This document shows positions 36,437 to 44,425 of a DNA stretch of 64,000 bases, in pieces. Origin of the DNA: Roseibacillus ishigakijimensis (GTDB lineage Bacteria; Verrucomicrobiota; Verrucomicrobiia; Verrucomicrobiales; Akkermansiaceae). Under the pieces are notes generated by a model, which was given only the letters and a program-made list of their open reading frames with translations, had not been told where the DNA came from and did no database searches. Location of the stretch: contig NZ_JAENIO010000013.1 of NCBI RefSeq assembly GCF_016595415.1, positions 1 through 64,000 of the forward strand. The letters run 5' to 3'. The position numbers and the translations under genes were made by a program. Every line of letters begins with the position of its first letter. Positions within the stretch are counted from its first letter, which is position 1.

Positions 36437-37385
36437 CCCCCGGAGAGTAGCCATCGTCTTGCCCCCGCACGGCGGAGTGGGGACTGGAAACTTGCGGACG
36501 GCCGAGCGGTGGTTGGCGCTCTTGAACGGCTTGGGTGTGCCCGCACGCCTCGCCGAAGGGGAGGAGCTGGCCTCTGGCGACACGCTCGTGGCGCTCAATG
36601 CGGTCAAGAGCCACCGGATCATCACGGACTTCCGGAGGCGCTTTCCCCATGGCAAACTGGTCTTGGCGGTGACGGGAACGGACCTGAACCGACGCGATTC
36701 GCGGGAGTGGCAGGAATCGGTGGCGGCTGCCGACGCCTTGGTTGTGCTGCAGGAAAAAGCTCTGCAGGCCCTCACGCCCGCTGAGCAGGAGAAGGCTCAC
36801 CTGATCCTGCAAAGTGTAGCCTGCCGGGCCGACTTCGCTCCCCGGACCCGGGATGGTTTCTTCCAAGTGGCGGTGGTGGGGCATCTGCGGGCGGAGAAGG
36901 ATCCCCTATTGGCGGCCCGGGCGGTGCGCCGGCTGCCCGATTGCTCGCGGGTGCGGCTCTTGCAAGCGGGCGCGATTCTAGAGGAAAAATACCGCGCGGC
37001 GGTGGCGCGGGAAGAGAAAGAGAACCCCCGCTACCAATGGCTGGGGGAACTGGCGCATGGCGAGGCCCTGGAGCTCATCGCCCGGAGCGAGCTCATGGTC
37101 CTGACCTCAACCTCCGAGGGCGGACCGGGCGTGATTGGGGAGGCGGTGACCCTGGATACCCCCGTGCTGAGCAGTGCCATCGATGGCGTGGTCGGCCTGC
37201 TGGGGGAGGATTTTCCCGGATACTTCGCGCCCGGCGACGCCGGGGCTTTGGCCGGGCTTCTTTCCCGGGTCGAGAAGGAGCAAGTCTTTTACCAAGAGCT
37301 GCAGGCTGCGGGGCGGGCGCGGCGCGCACTCTTCGCTCCGGAGCGGGAGCGGGCGGCTTGGGCCCGCCTTCTGGCGCAGCTCTAG
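36429..37385 (+). CDS. SenB-like glycosyltransferase (selenosugar synthase family, TIGR04348)
   Basis: A GT-B glycosyltransferase of 318 residues. The conserved blocks match the TIGR04348 family, which includes SenB of selenoneine synthesis: NLRTAERWLALLNGLGV, LVALNAVKSHRIITDF, AVTGTDLN, VVGHLRAEKDPLLAARAVRRLP, RYQWLGEL, LTSTSEGGPGVIGEAVTLDTPVLSS and GLLGEDFPGYF. SenB makes a selenosugar from selenophosphate and a UDP-sugar. Its partners SenA and SenC are not in the window. ATG 36429 overlaps the Fur-family gene by 8 bp. The stop shares CTAG with convergent rlmI. Confidence 0.8.
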   Translation: MGDPRRVAIVLPPHGGVGTGNLRTAERWLALLNGLGVPARLAEGEELASGDTLVALNAVKSHRIITDFRRRFPHGKLVLAVTGTDLNRRDSREWQESVAAADALVVLQEKALQALTPAEQEKAHLILQSVACRADFAPRTRDGFFQVAVVGHLRAEKDPLLAARAVRRLPDCSRVRLLQAGAILEEKYRAAVAREEKENPRYQWLGELAHGEALELIARSELMVLTSTSEGGPGVIGEAVTLDTPVLSSAIDGVVGLLGEDFPGYFAPGDAGALAGLLSRVEKEQVFYQELQAAGRARRALFAPERERAAWARLLAQL

Positions 37386-38551
37386 AAGCTTCCCATGAGC
37401 TCGAAGGTGAAGCCCTTGAGGTATTCGGTCTCCGGCAGGTGGGCCAGGATGGGGTGGTCGGCCCGTTGACCATGGCTCTCCACCAGGCGCAGGGTCTTTT
37501 TGGCATCGTTGGCGGCGGCGCGCACGGAGTCGAGGAAGAGCTCGCGGGTGGCATGGTGGGAGCAGCAGAAAGTGGCCAGCCGTCCCCCGGGATTGAGCAG
37601 GCGGATGGCGCGGAGATGGATCTCCTTGTAGCCCTTCATCGCCGAATTGACGGTCTTTTTGTTGCGGGTGAAGGAGGGAGGATCGAGGATGACGAGGTCA
37701 TACTTTTCTTCCCGCTTCTCCCGGTGGCGCAGGTTGTCAAAGGCATTGCCGGTCTCGGTGGTGAGAGTGAGCCCATTGAGCTCGGCATTGCGTGCCGCCG
37801 CCGCCGTCGCTTTTTCGGAGATATCCACCGCTGTCACTGACTCCGCGCCCGCCTGGGCACAGGCCAGGCCGAAGCCGCCCTGATTGCAAAACATGTCCAG
37901 CACCTTGGCCCCTTTGGCGAAGCGGGCCACCGCGGGATAGGCGTTGGTGATGTCCAGATAGAGCCCCGTCTTCTGGGCATTGGCGAGATCGAGCTCGAAG
38001 GTGAGACCATCAAGCGTGACCTCAATGGGGCCGGGATCTTCCCCGAGGAGAAGGCCGCTCTCGCTCTCCAGCCCCTCGGCCGTGCGCATGGGAGTGTCGT
38101 TGCGCAGGATGATGGCTCGGGGGGAGAAGACTTGCGCGATCGCTTCCACCAGCAAATCCTTGCGTTGATCAAAGGCCAGCGTGGTGGTCTGGAGCACGAA
38201 GACGTCGTCGAAGCGGTCTAAAATCACTCCCGGTAGCCCGTCGGATTCCGACCAGACCACCCGGCAGACGCGCTCGTCGAGAGGCAGATTCTGCCGCACT
38301 TGGAAGGCCCGCTCAAGGCGACGGACGAGAAAGGGGAGGTCGATATCCTGCGCCCGATGGGAAAAGCGGCGGGCGATGATCTGGGACTGGGGATTGTAAA
38401 TAGCCGCTCCCAGAGGGCGGTCTTTGAAGTCCTTGAGCGTGATCACCTCACCCGGCTCGGGCTCGCCAAAGGTCTTCTTGACCTCCGAAGCGTAAATCCA
38501 GTCGTGACCTTGAAAAATGCGGGAACGGGGTTTGATGATGATGCCGGCCAT
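37382..38551 (-). CDS. rlmI: 23S rRNA (cytosine-C5) methyltransferase, RlmI-like
   Basis: SAM-dependent RNA methyltransferase of 389 residues. An N-terminal PUA domain (about 1-75, IIIKPRSRIFQGHDWIYASE) binds RNA. The class I Rossmann domain has motif I VLDMFCNQGGFGLACAQAG, motif II AVDISEKA, and the catalytic DLVILDPPSF block. Family members modify C1962 of 23S rRNA. ATG 38551 gives the normal start at the PUA domain. The stop overlaps the SenB-like gene by four bases. A trpD gene is divergent at 61 bp distance. Confidence 0.85.
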   Translation of the reverse strand: MAGIIIKPRSRIFQGHDWIYASEVKKTFGEPEPGEVITLKDFKDRPLGAAIYNPQSQIIARRFSHRAQDIDLPFLVRRLERAFQVRQNLPLDERVCRVVWSESDGLPGVILDRFDDVFVLQTTTLAFDQRKDLLVEAIAQVFSPRAIILRNDTPMRTAEGLESESGLLLGEDPGPIEVTLDGLTFELDLANAQKTGLYLDITNAYPAVARFAKGAKVLDMFCNQGGFGLACAQAGAESVTAVDISEKATAAAARNAELNGLTLTTETGNAFDNLRHREKREEKYDLVILDPPSFTRNKKTVNSAMKGYKEIHLRAIRLLNPGGRLATFCCSHHATRELFLDSVRAAANDAKKTLRLVESHGQRADHPILAHLPETEYLKGFTFELMGSF

Positions 38552-38612
38552 GGGAGAGGAGTGGTAGAAGGTCCGCAAAGAACTCGCAAGAAATGTTTGG
38601 AGCGGAGGGGCA

Positions 38613-39668
38613 ATGAGCTATAGGCTACCCGACATGGACGCATTGATTAAGGACGTGGAGGCGGGGGCCGATCTGGATGATCGGCACGTGGCGGCGGCGG
38701 TGGATTTTCTTCTTGATGAACGCGCACAGGGGGAAAAGAAGGCTGCCTTTCTGCGGGCCTTGGCGAGAAAGGGGGAGACCGCAGGCGAGATCGCGGCCTT
38801 CGTGGAAGCCTTTCTGGAGCATTCCGTGACCGTTGATTTGCCACCAGAAGAGCTAGATGGTCCAACTATCGATGTCTGTGGCACGGGAGGCGATGGCCTG
38901 AATCTTTTCAACGTCTCGACCACCAGCATGTTCATCATCGCCGCTGGCGGGGGAGTGGTGGTCAAGCACGGCAACCGGGGGGTGACCTCCAAAAGTGGAG
39001 GAGCCGATGTCCTCGAAGCTCTCGGCATCAATATTGAGCAAGGTCCGGAAGAATTTCGCGAAACCGTGCGCCGGGTGGGAGTGGGCTTCCTCTATGCGCG
39101 CAACTATCACCCCGCCTTCAAAGTCGTGGCCCCGGTCCGCGCCCAATTGGGCCAGGAAGGAATTCGCACCATTTTCAATATCATGGGACCGCTGCTCAAT
39201 CCCTGCCGTCCCCAGTGCCAGCTGGTGGGGGTGACCGAGCGTGAGATGGCCCCGACCTTTGCCGATATTCTCCAGCGCCTGGATCGGGAATCGGTTTGGG
39301 CTGTCCACGGCACCACCGAAGACGGCCGCGGAGTCGATGAAGTGAGTTTGTTGGGACCGACCCGAATTTGCAAAAGCGGTTCCCTGCAAGACTCCGAAGA
39401 CGAGGAAATCCACCCTTCCGATTTCGACCTCGACGTTTGCCAAATCGAAGACCTCGTCGGCGGCGATGCCAAGCAGAACGCGAAGATTCTCGTCAACATC
39501 CTTGGTGGCGACGAGAAGGGGCCACGCCGCGATATGGTCTTGCTCAATGCCGGGGCGGGTCTTGCCTGCGCGGGCTTGGCTGACGACCTCGGTGACGGCA
39601 TCGAGATCGCCCGGGGTCTCATCGCCAGCGGTGATGCCATGGAGCGTCTCGAGGCCTTGCGGGATTGA
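38613..39668 (+). CDS. trpD: anthranilate phosphoribosyltransferase
   Basis: Joins anthranilate with PRPP in tryptophan synthesis. The 351-residue product has the PRPP-binding CGTGGDG at 89-95, KHGNRGVTSKSGGADVLEALG near 113-133, and NYHPAFKVVAPVR with GIRTIFNIMGPLLNP further on, the complete set for TrpD. The ATG at 38613 is preceded by a good ribosome-binding site (GGAGGGG, 2 bases closer than average). No other trp genes are adjacent, so the pathway is scattered in this genome. Confidence 0.93.
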   Translation: MSYRLPDMDALIKDVEAGADLDDRHVAAAVDFLLDERAQGEKKAAFLRALARKGETAGEIAAFVEAFLEHSVTVDLPPEELDGPTIDVCGTGGDGLNLFNVSTTSMFIIAAGGGVVVKHGNRGVTSKSGGADVLEALGINIEQGPEEFRETVRRVGVGFLYARNYHPAFKVVAPVRAQLGQEGIRTIFNIMGPLLNPCRPQCQLVGVTEREMAPTFADILQRLDRESVWAVHGTTEDGRGVDEVSLLGPTRICKSGSLQDSEDEEIHPSDFDLDVCQIEDLVGGDAKQNAKILVNILGGDEKGPRRDMVLLNAGAGLACAGLADDLGDGIEIARGLIASGDAMERLEALRD

Positions 39669-39726
39669 CTCTCCCACCCGCAGCGGCCCGGCAGAGCTGC
39701 CAGCAGCGGGTCTGCACAGCAGAAGT

Positions 39727-39754
39727 CCAGGCGAGTGATCCACCGCTTGCCTGG
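39727..39754 (+). terminator. possible hairpin after trpD
   Basis: A 9 bp stem with one wobble (39727-39735 with 39746-39754) lies 58 bases after the trpD stop. The T run follows only about 25 bases later, so this may not be an intrinsic terminator. Confidence 0.3.
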
Positions 39755-39846
39755 CACGAGCCTGCAGAGCCTCAGTGAAAATTTTTTTCGCAAACCTTCC
39801 AAGAAATCCTCCGGCGGGGTGTCGTTCTTCTTGAAAGGATGATGAG

Positions 39847-40416
39847 ATGCCGAACTCTGCCGCCCAGAACGTGATGACCTTGCCCCGACTCCCTCAGGGT
39901 GAGGCCGCGCCTCCCAAGCCCACCATGCGGCAGCTTTTCGAAAGCGAAGAAGTTCCGCTCGTCCGCTTTGCCTACGGGCTCCTCGGTCGGCGCGAAGTGG
40001 CGGAGGAAATCGTGCAGGAGGGCTTTCTCGCACTCTTCGAAAATTTCGACCAGGTCGAGAATCCCCGGGCCTGGCTCTATCGCGCCATCCGCAACAAGGC
40101 GCTCAACGAAATCCGCAAACGCCAGCGGGAAACTCTCGACGACACTCTCCCCGAGGCCCCCGATGACGCCGGGGAATCACCCGACACCGTTCTTGCCCGG
40201 CTGGAAGCCGCCGGCCAGCTCCAGCTCCTCATCGCCGAACTCGCCCAACGCGATGGCGAACTCCTTCGCCTCAAGTATCAGGAAGGCCTCGGCTACAAAG
40301 AAATCGCCGAGCGCACCAAAATGTCGGTCGGCAACGTGGGCTACCGCTTGCATCACCTCCTCAAATCCCTCGCCGACGGACTGCGCAAAGTCGGGGTGGA
40401 AGGGAGGCTGGGATGA
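39847..40416 (+). CDS. ECF-type RNA polymerase sigma factor
   Basis: The 189-residue protein has sigma region 2 at about 42-98 (YGLLGRREVAEEIVQEGFLALFE, then NPRAWLYRAIRNKALNEIRK) and region 4 at about 139-182 (LLRLKYQEGLGYKEIAERTKMSVGNVGYRLHHLLKSL). Region 3 is absent, as in the extracytoplasmic-function class. The next gene, after 423 bp that include tandem repeats, encodes a membrane protein with an anti-sigma-like N-terminus. It is the likely regulator of this sigma factor. Confidence 0.9.
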   Translation: MPNSAAQNVMTLPRLPQGEAAPPKPTMRQLFESEEVPLVRFAYGLLGRREVAEEIVQEGFLALFENFDQVENPRAWLYRAIRNKALNEIRKRQRETLDDTLPEAPDDAGESPDTVLARLEAAGQLQLLIAELAQRDGELLRLKYQEGLGYKEIAERTKMSVGNVGYRLHHLLKSLADGLRKVGVEGRLG

Positions 40417-40587
40417 GGGCTTTTCGAGAACGACAGGCGGTTTGGTGGGCAAAAACCAACGTCGAAAGACCTAAAAACGAAAGGAGACCTGGTGCGTGGA
40501 TTTTCTCTCGGGTTGGGCAAAAAAAACCGAATGTTCAAAAACTCAAAAATCAAAATCCCGCCTCTATAGCCGTCCCCGCAAAGCCTG

Positions 40588-40834
40588 CGTCAGAAATCCT
40601 GTCCCATCCTATCAATCCTGTCCAAAAACCCCCAAAGCCCCGTCAAAAATTCTGTCTCATTCTGTTCATTCTGTCCTCTCCCCCAAAGCCCCCGTCAAAA
40701 ATCCTGTCTCATCCTGTCAATCCTGTCCCAAAACCCCCAAAGCCCCGTCAAAAATACTGTCTCATTCCGTTCATTCTGTCCGCACCCCCAAAGCCCCCGT
40801 CAATAACCCAACCCCATCCTGTCCTAACCCCTTC
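40588..40834. repeat. hierarchical tandem repeat, alternating 53 and 52 bp units
   Basis: Between the sigma and vWA genes are four units beginning with CGTCA: 40588-40640, 40641-40692, 40693-40745 and 40746-40797, then a partial fifth to about 40834. Units 1 and 3 resemble each other, as do 2 and 4, so the higher period is 105 bp. Each unit contains about three copies of an ATCCTGTC/ATTCTGTC core and ends in CCCCCAAAGCCC. The strand bias is strong (almost no G). The rest of this 423 bp gap, 40417-40587, holds nothing I can identify. Confidence 0.9.
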
Positions 40835-40839
40835 TCACT

Positions 40840-43800
40840 ATGAAAGATAAGCTCGAACCTGTCGGAGACGCCGCGCGCGAAGCCCGCATCGTGGCTGTCA
40901 TTCTCGGCGAAGCCTCCGCCTTCGAACGCGAAGAAGTGGACCGTCTTTGCCACGAACACCCCGAGCTCGCTCTCTTCCGCCGTCGCTTGGAAGCAGTGGA
41001 TGGATTGTTGGGAGACCCCAGAGATCAGCGACCAGAATCCAGTAGCAAAGAGTGGCAGCTGTCCGCGGAGCGGAGGCGGGCCGTTCTGGAGAAGATTGCC
41101 GAACAAGAAACTGTTGCACCCTCACCCCGTCCGCATCGTCGCGTTTTAGCATTGCGACCTTGGCAGCAGGCGGCCCTTTGGCTGGGGCTCTTAGTGGCGG
41201 GAGGGTTGCTCGTGATTCCTCCGATGAAACCTTTGTCTGAATCTGCGGCAGCTGTGGCCCAGCAGGAGAAACGAAGGGAGGAGGGTGCGAAAGCCCCTGC
41301 TCAGAAGGAAGCTGACCCGTCCGGCAAAAAGTATGAGTTGTCTCAGCAGGTCGTGGTGGCCGGGCAGGTCATAGAGCCTGGCGCCAAGGCTCATTCCCAG
41401 GGCATGACCTTATCGGAGGCGATCGAGGCCGGGGGAGGAGTAGCCACTTTCGGCACTCCCAAGCGGGTAAATGTTTATCGCGACGGAAAGAAATACACCC
41501 TCAACCTGCGGAATGAAAAGCACCGCAACGAACGCCTGTATCCCGGGGATACCGTCGAAGTGGATCAGGTCAAAGCATGGGAGTCGAGCGGAGAGGGTCC
41601 TGATGGGGGAGGCCAGAGTTTGGCACAGAATGAGCCGTCTTCTCGGCAACCCGCCGCTCCGTCCTCTGCCATGTCTCGGACGATCGCAGCCAACACTGCG
41701 GAGTCGGAAGCTGTGTCCGTGCCTGAGGAAGAGCAAGAGCTGGCTTACGCCGACTTGGGAACGGTTGATGATTTTGGAGAAGGCTGGGGTGATACGGGAG
41801 AATCTTCGCAATTGCTTTCTCAAATCGATAATTCTAGAGGGCTGCCCATTCCCAGGGAAGAGACCTCGTTTGGATCAAATGGCTACAGGTGGGCGGCGAC
41901 TACAAATAGCGAGGATTTCATCACCCAGCGGTTCGTCGTTCCTCCGAATTTCCTTTCTTCATTTGATGTGGGCTTGGCAGGAAAAAATGAGGACGATCCT
42001 TTTGCTAGCGACGAGGACTTGGGGGGAGCTGGCCTCTCTGCCCGTCGGTCGGTGCAGGATTTGCTCGCTGACTCTGGCATCGAATTCCCGGAAGGAGCCA
42101 GCGCCCGCTTCAACTCTGCCACCGGTGAATTGATCGTGAGGAATTCTGCTGCTAACCTGGCTGACACCGAGGCCTTGACCGAGCAAATCACAGGTGGTCA
42201 GGACAGTCTGGGGTGGGTTGCTGCTGGAGGAGAGAGTTTTGGGGAGATTTCGTCTGATGCGATAGAGAATCTGCAGAGTGAGATTGCAAGGCAAGAGAAG
42301 GTCCTCACAAGTCGAGGAACTGAGGATGGGGGAAATGATTTGAAGCTTAAGAAAAGGCAGCTGGCTCTCTTGCAAGAGGCCCAGGCAGCGGGTTCCAACC
42401 CGGTGGCGGCGAAACTACAGAACATCATTATCCCCGAAATCAATTTTGAGAATACGAGCTTGGAGGATGCCGTGGCCATGCTTTCTCAAAAAGCGAAGGA
42501 ATTGGATCCTGATCCGAAAGTGGGGCGTCGCGGGGTCGAGATTTCCCTCGATGTCGAAGAGGAGAGCTTCTCTGACGAAGGGGAGCATCTTTTATTGGGA
42601 AAAAGGGAGGAGGGAGCAACGATTGATATTTTGCGTTTGCGCAATGTTTCCCTTGGGACGGCTTTAGAATACGTCGCGGGTAAAACAGGGAAAAGATATG
42701 TTGTTGATGAAGGCGGGGTGTCCTTGGCAGAACTGGGAGCTTATGCCTCGTCGGATTTGGTGACCCGTATTTGGAGGATGAGTGCGGAGGAATACCGCGA
42801 ACTCATAGAGTCCGCTCAAGTGGATGAGAACGATCCCTTCGCAGAGGGAGATGAGGAGGCGGCGGAGATCCCATCCGAAAAAGAGGCTCTGGAGGCCAGT
42901 GGCGTGGAATTTGCGGAAGGCAGCGAGGTGCTCTATCAGCCGGAGAGCGGGGCTTTCATCGTCAAGAATACGATGGAGAATCTCGAGGTAGTGGATGCCA
43001 TCGTGGAATCTCTGGCCCGTCGGGTGGAGGCGCGCAGCGAGGCGGAGACCTTGAGTGAAAAAGACACCGCGACTCAGGCGGACTCGACATTTTCGCTGCA
43101 TATCAGCGATGTCAGTTTCAAGCTCGCGCAAGCCGCGCTGGCCAAGGGAGAGTGGCCGGAGACGGTGCGGGTGGAGGAATTTGTGAACGCCTTCTCCTAC
43201 GGGGAACGTCGTCTTTTGCCTGGAGAGCGAGTGGGCGTGGCCTTGGAGCAGGTGGCCCATCCTTTTCTCGCCCAACGGAATCTTCTGCGGGTTTCTTTGC
43301 AAACAGCGGCCAGCGGTCGCGGGGCGGACGTGCCCTTGCGCCTGACGGTGGTGCTGGACAAGTCCGGTTCCATGGAGCGCGTCGACCGCGCCCGGGCCAT
43401 TGAGGAGGCTTTCCGCGTCCTTACCGAGCAATTGCGTCCCGGCGACAAGGTCACTCTTGTGGGCTTTTCCCGCACCCCGCGCCTGCTGGCCGATCAGGTC
43501 GATGGCAGCGAGGGGGATCGGCTCTTGCGGATTCTGCGCGAGACCCCCAGCGAGGGGGGGACCAATGTGGAGGAAGCTCTCAAGCTGGCCCGGGCCAAGG
43601 CCTTGGAGCACTTTTCCCCCGAGGCTCAGAACCGGGTCATTCTGCTCACCGACGGTCTTGCCAATCTGGGCACCGAGGTGCCTGCCCAACTGATGGCGCA
43701 GGTGGAGTCCCTGCGCGAGGAAGGGGTGGCCTTTGACGCCTGTGGGGTGGGGACCGAGGGCTTGAATGACGAGATTTTGGAGGCGCTCACCCGCAAGGGC

Positions 43801-44373
43801 GATGGGCGCTACTATCTCCTGGGGAGCACGGCGGAGAGTGGCGCGGAATTCGCCCGACAGGTGGCGGGTGCCCTTCGTCCCGCTGCCAGCAACGTGAAGG
43901 TGCAGGTGCTCTGGAATCCGGAGCGGGTGGGCAAGTGGCGGCTCTATGGCTTCGATAATCATGAGCTGAAAAAGGAGGACTTTCGCAACGATGCGGTCGA
44001 TGCCGCCGAGCTGGCTGCCGAGGAAGAGGGCGTGGCTCTCTATCATGCCGAGGTGAAGCCCGCCGGGGAGGGCCCGCTGGGCGTGGTGCGGGTGCGCTTT
44101 CGCGATGTCGCCCGCGATGAGATGGTGGAGCGGGAGTGGGAGATTCCCTACGAAGGGGAGGCGCCTTCCCTGCTGACCGCTGATCCGAAAGTGCGTTTGG
44201 CCGCCGTGGCCGGGCTTTTTGCCGAAAAACTGGCCTCCAGTCCGGTGGGCGAGCGCGTGGAGTGGGCCGACCTTCTCGCCGAAGTGCGGCTCTTGCAGAA
44301 GATCTTTCCCCAGCAATCCCGGCTGACCGACTTGGAAGCCATGATCGAAAATGCCCGCAAGATTGCTCCCTAA
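40840..44373 (+). CDS. membrane vWA protein with anti-sigma-like, SLBB-like and STN-like regions (YfbK type)
   Basis: Multi-domain protein of 1177 residues. Residues 1-55 resemble anti-sigma N-termini seen next to ECF genes (AREARIVAVILGEASAFEREEVDRL). A single membrane helix is at about 107-129. A beta-grasp SLBB-like domain follows at about 164-245 (VVVAGQVIEPGAKAHSQGMTL). A repeated ASGVEF/DSGIEF...NLxxxEAL motif occurs at about 403-450 and 681-735. A secretin/TonB N-terminal-like (STN) region spans about 528-640. The C-terminus is YfbK-like: an N-terminal domain from about 747, a vWA domain with intact MIDAS D840-x-S842-x-S844, and a DUF3520-like end. The giant envelope gene is 52 bp downstream. 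Confidence 0.8.
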   Translation: MKDKLEPVGDAAREARIVAVILGEASAFEREEVDRLCHEHPELALFRRRLEAVDGLLGDPRDQRPESSSKEWQLSAERRRAVLEKIAEQETVAPSPRPHRRVLALRPWQQAALWLGLLVAGGLLVIPPMKPLSESAAAVAQQEKRREEGAKAPAQKEADPSGKKYELSQQVVVAGQVIEPGAKAHSQGMTLSEAIEAGGGVATFGTPKRVNVYRDGKKYTLNLRNEKHRNERLYPGDTVEVDQVKAWESSGEGPDGGGQSLAQNEPSSRQPAAPSSAMSRTIAANTAESEAVSVPEEEQELAYADLGTVDDFGEGWGDTGESSQLLSQIDNSRGLPIPREETSFGSNGYRWAATTNSEDFITQRFVVPPNFLSSFDVGLAGKNEDDPFASDEDLGGAGLSARRSVQDLLADSGIEFPEGASARFNSATGELIVRNSAANLADTEALTEQITGGQDSLGWVAAGGESFGEISSDAIENLQSEIARQEKVLTSRGTEDGGNDLKLKKRQLALLQEAQAAGSNPVAAKLQNIIIPEINFENTSLEDAVAMLSQKAKELDPDPKVGRRGVEISLDVEEESFSDEGEHLLLGKREEGATIDILRLRNVSLGTALEYVAGKTGKRYVVDEGGVSLAELGAYASSDLVTRIWRMSAEEYRELIESAQVDENDPFAEGDEEAAEIPSEKEALEASGVEFAEGSEVLYQPESGAFIVKNTMENLEVVDAIVESLARRVEARSEAETLSEKDTATQADSTFSLHISDVSFKLAQAALAKGEWPETVRVEEFVNAFSYGERRLLPGERVGVALEQVAHPFLAQRNLLRVSLQTAASGRGADVPLRLTVVLDKSGSMERVDRARAIEEAFRVLTEQLRPGDKVTLVGFSRTPRLLADQVDGSEGDRLLRILRETPSEGGTNVEEALKLARAKALEHFSPEAQNRVILLTDGLANLGTEVPAQLMAQVESLREEGVAFDACGVGTEGLNDEILEALTRKGDGRYYLLGSTAESGAEFARQVAGALRPAASNVKVQVLWNPERVGKWRLYGFDNHELKKEDFRNDAVDAAELAAEEEGVALYHAEVKPAGEGPLGVVRVRFRDVARDEMVEREWEIPYEGEAPSLLTADPKVRLAAVAGLFAEKLASSPVGERVEWADLLAEVRLLQKIFPQQSRLTDLEAMIENARKIAP

Positions 44374-44425
44374 AATGGCTCTCTCTCTGTCTCGCTTCCT
44401 GAATCTGGATTTTTTTAACTTCATC

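Noticed and set aside
40588-40834. CRISPR array
   Set aside because: Repeat units are directly adjacent without unique spacers, and units differ from each other; no cas genes are nearby.
40413-40850. A 145-codon frame starting with an ATGA overlap at the sigma-factor stop and running through the tandem repeat
   Set aside because: It stays open because the 105 bp period is a multiple of three. The product is a repeated Pro/Lys string and it overlaps the vWA start. No support for translation.
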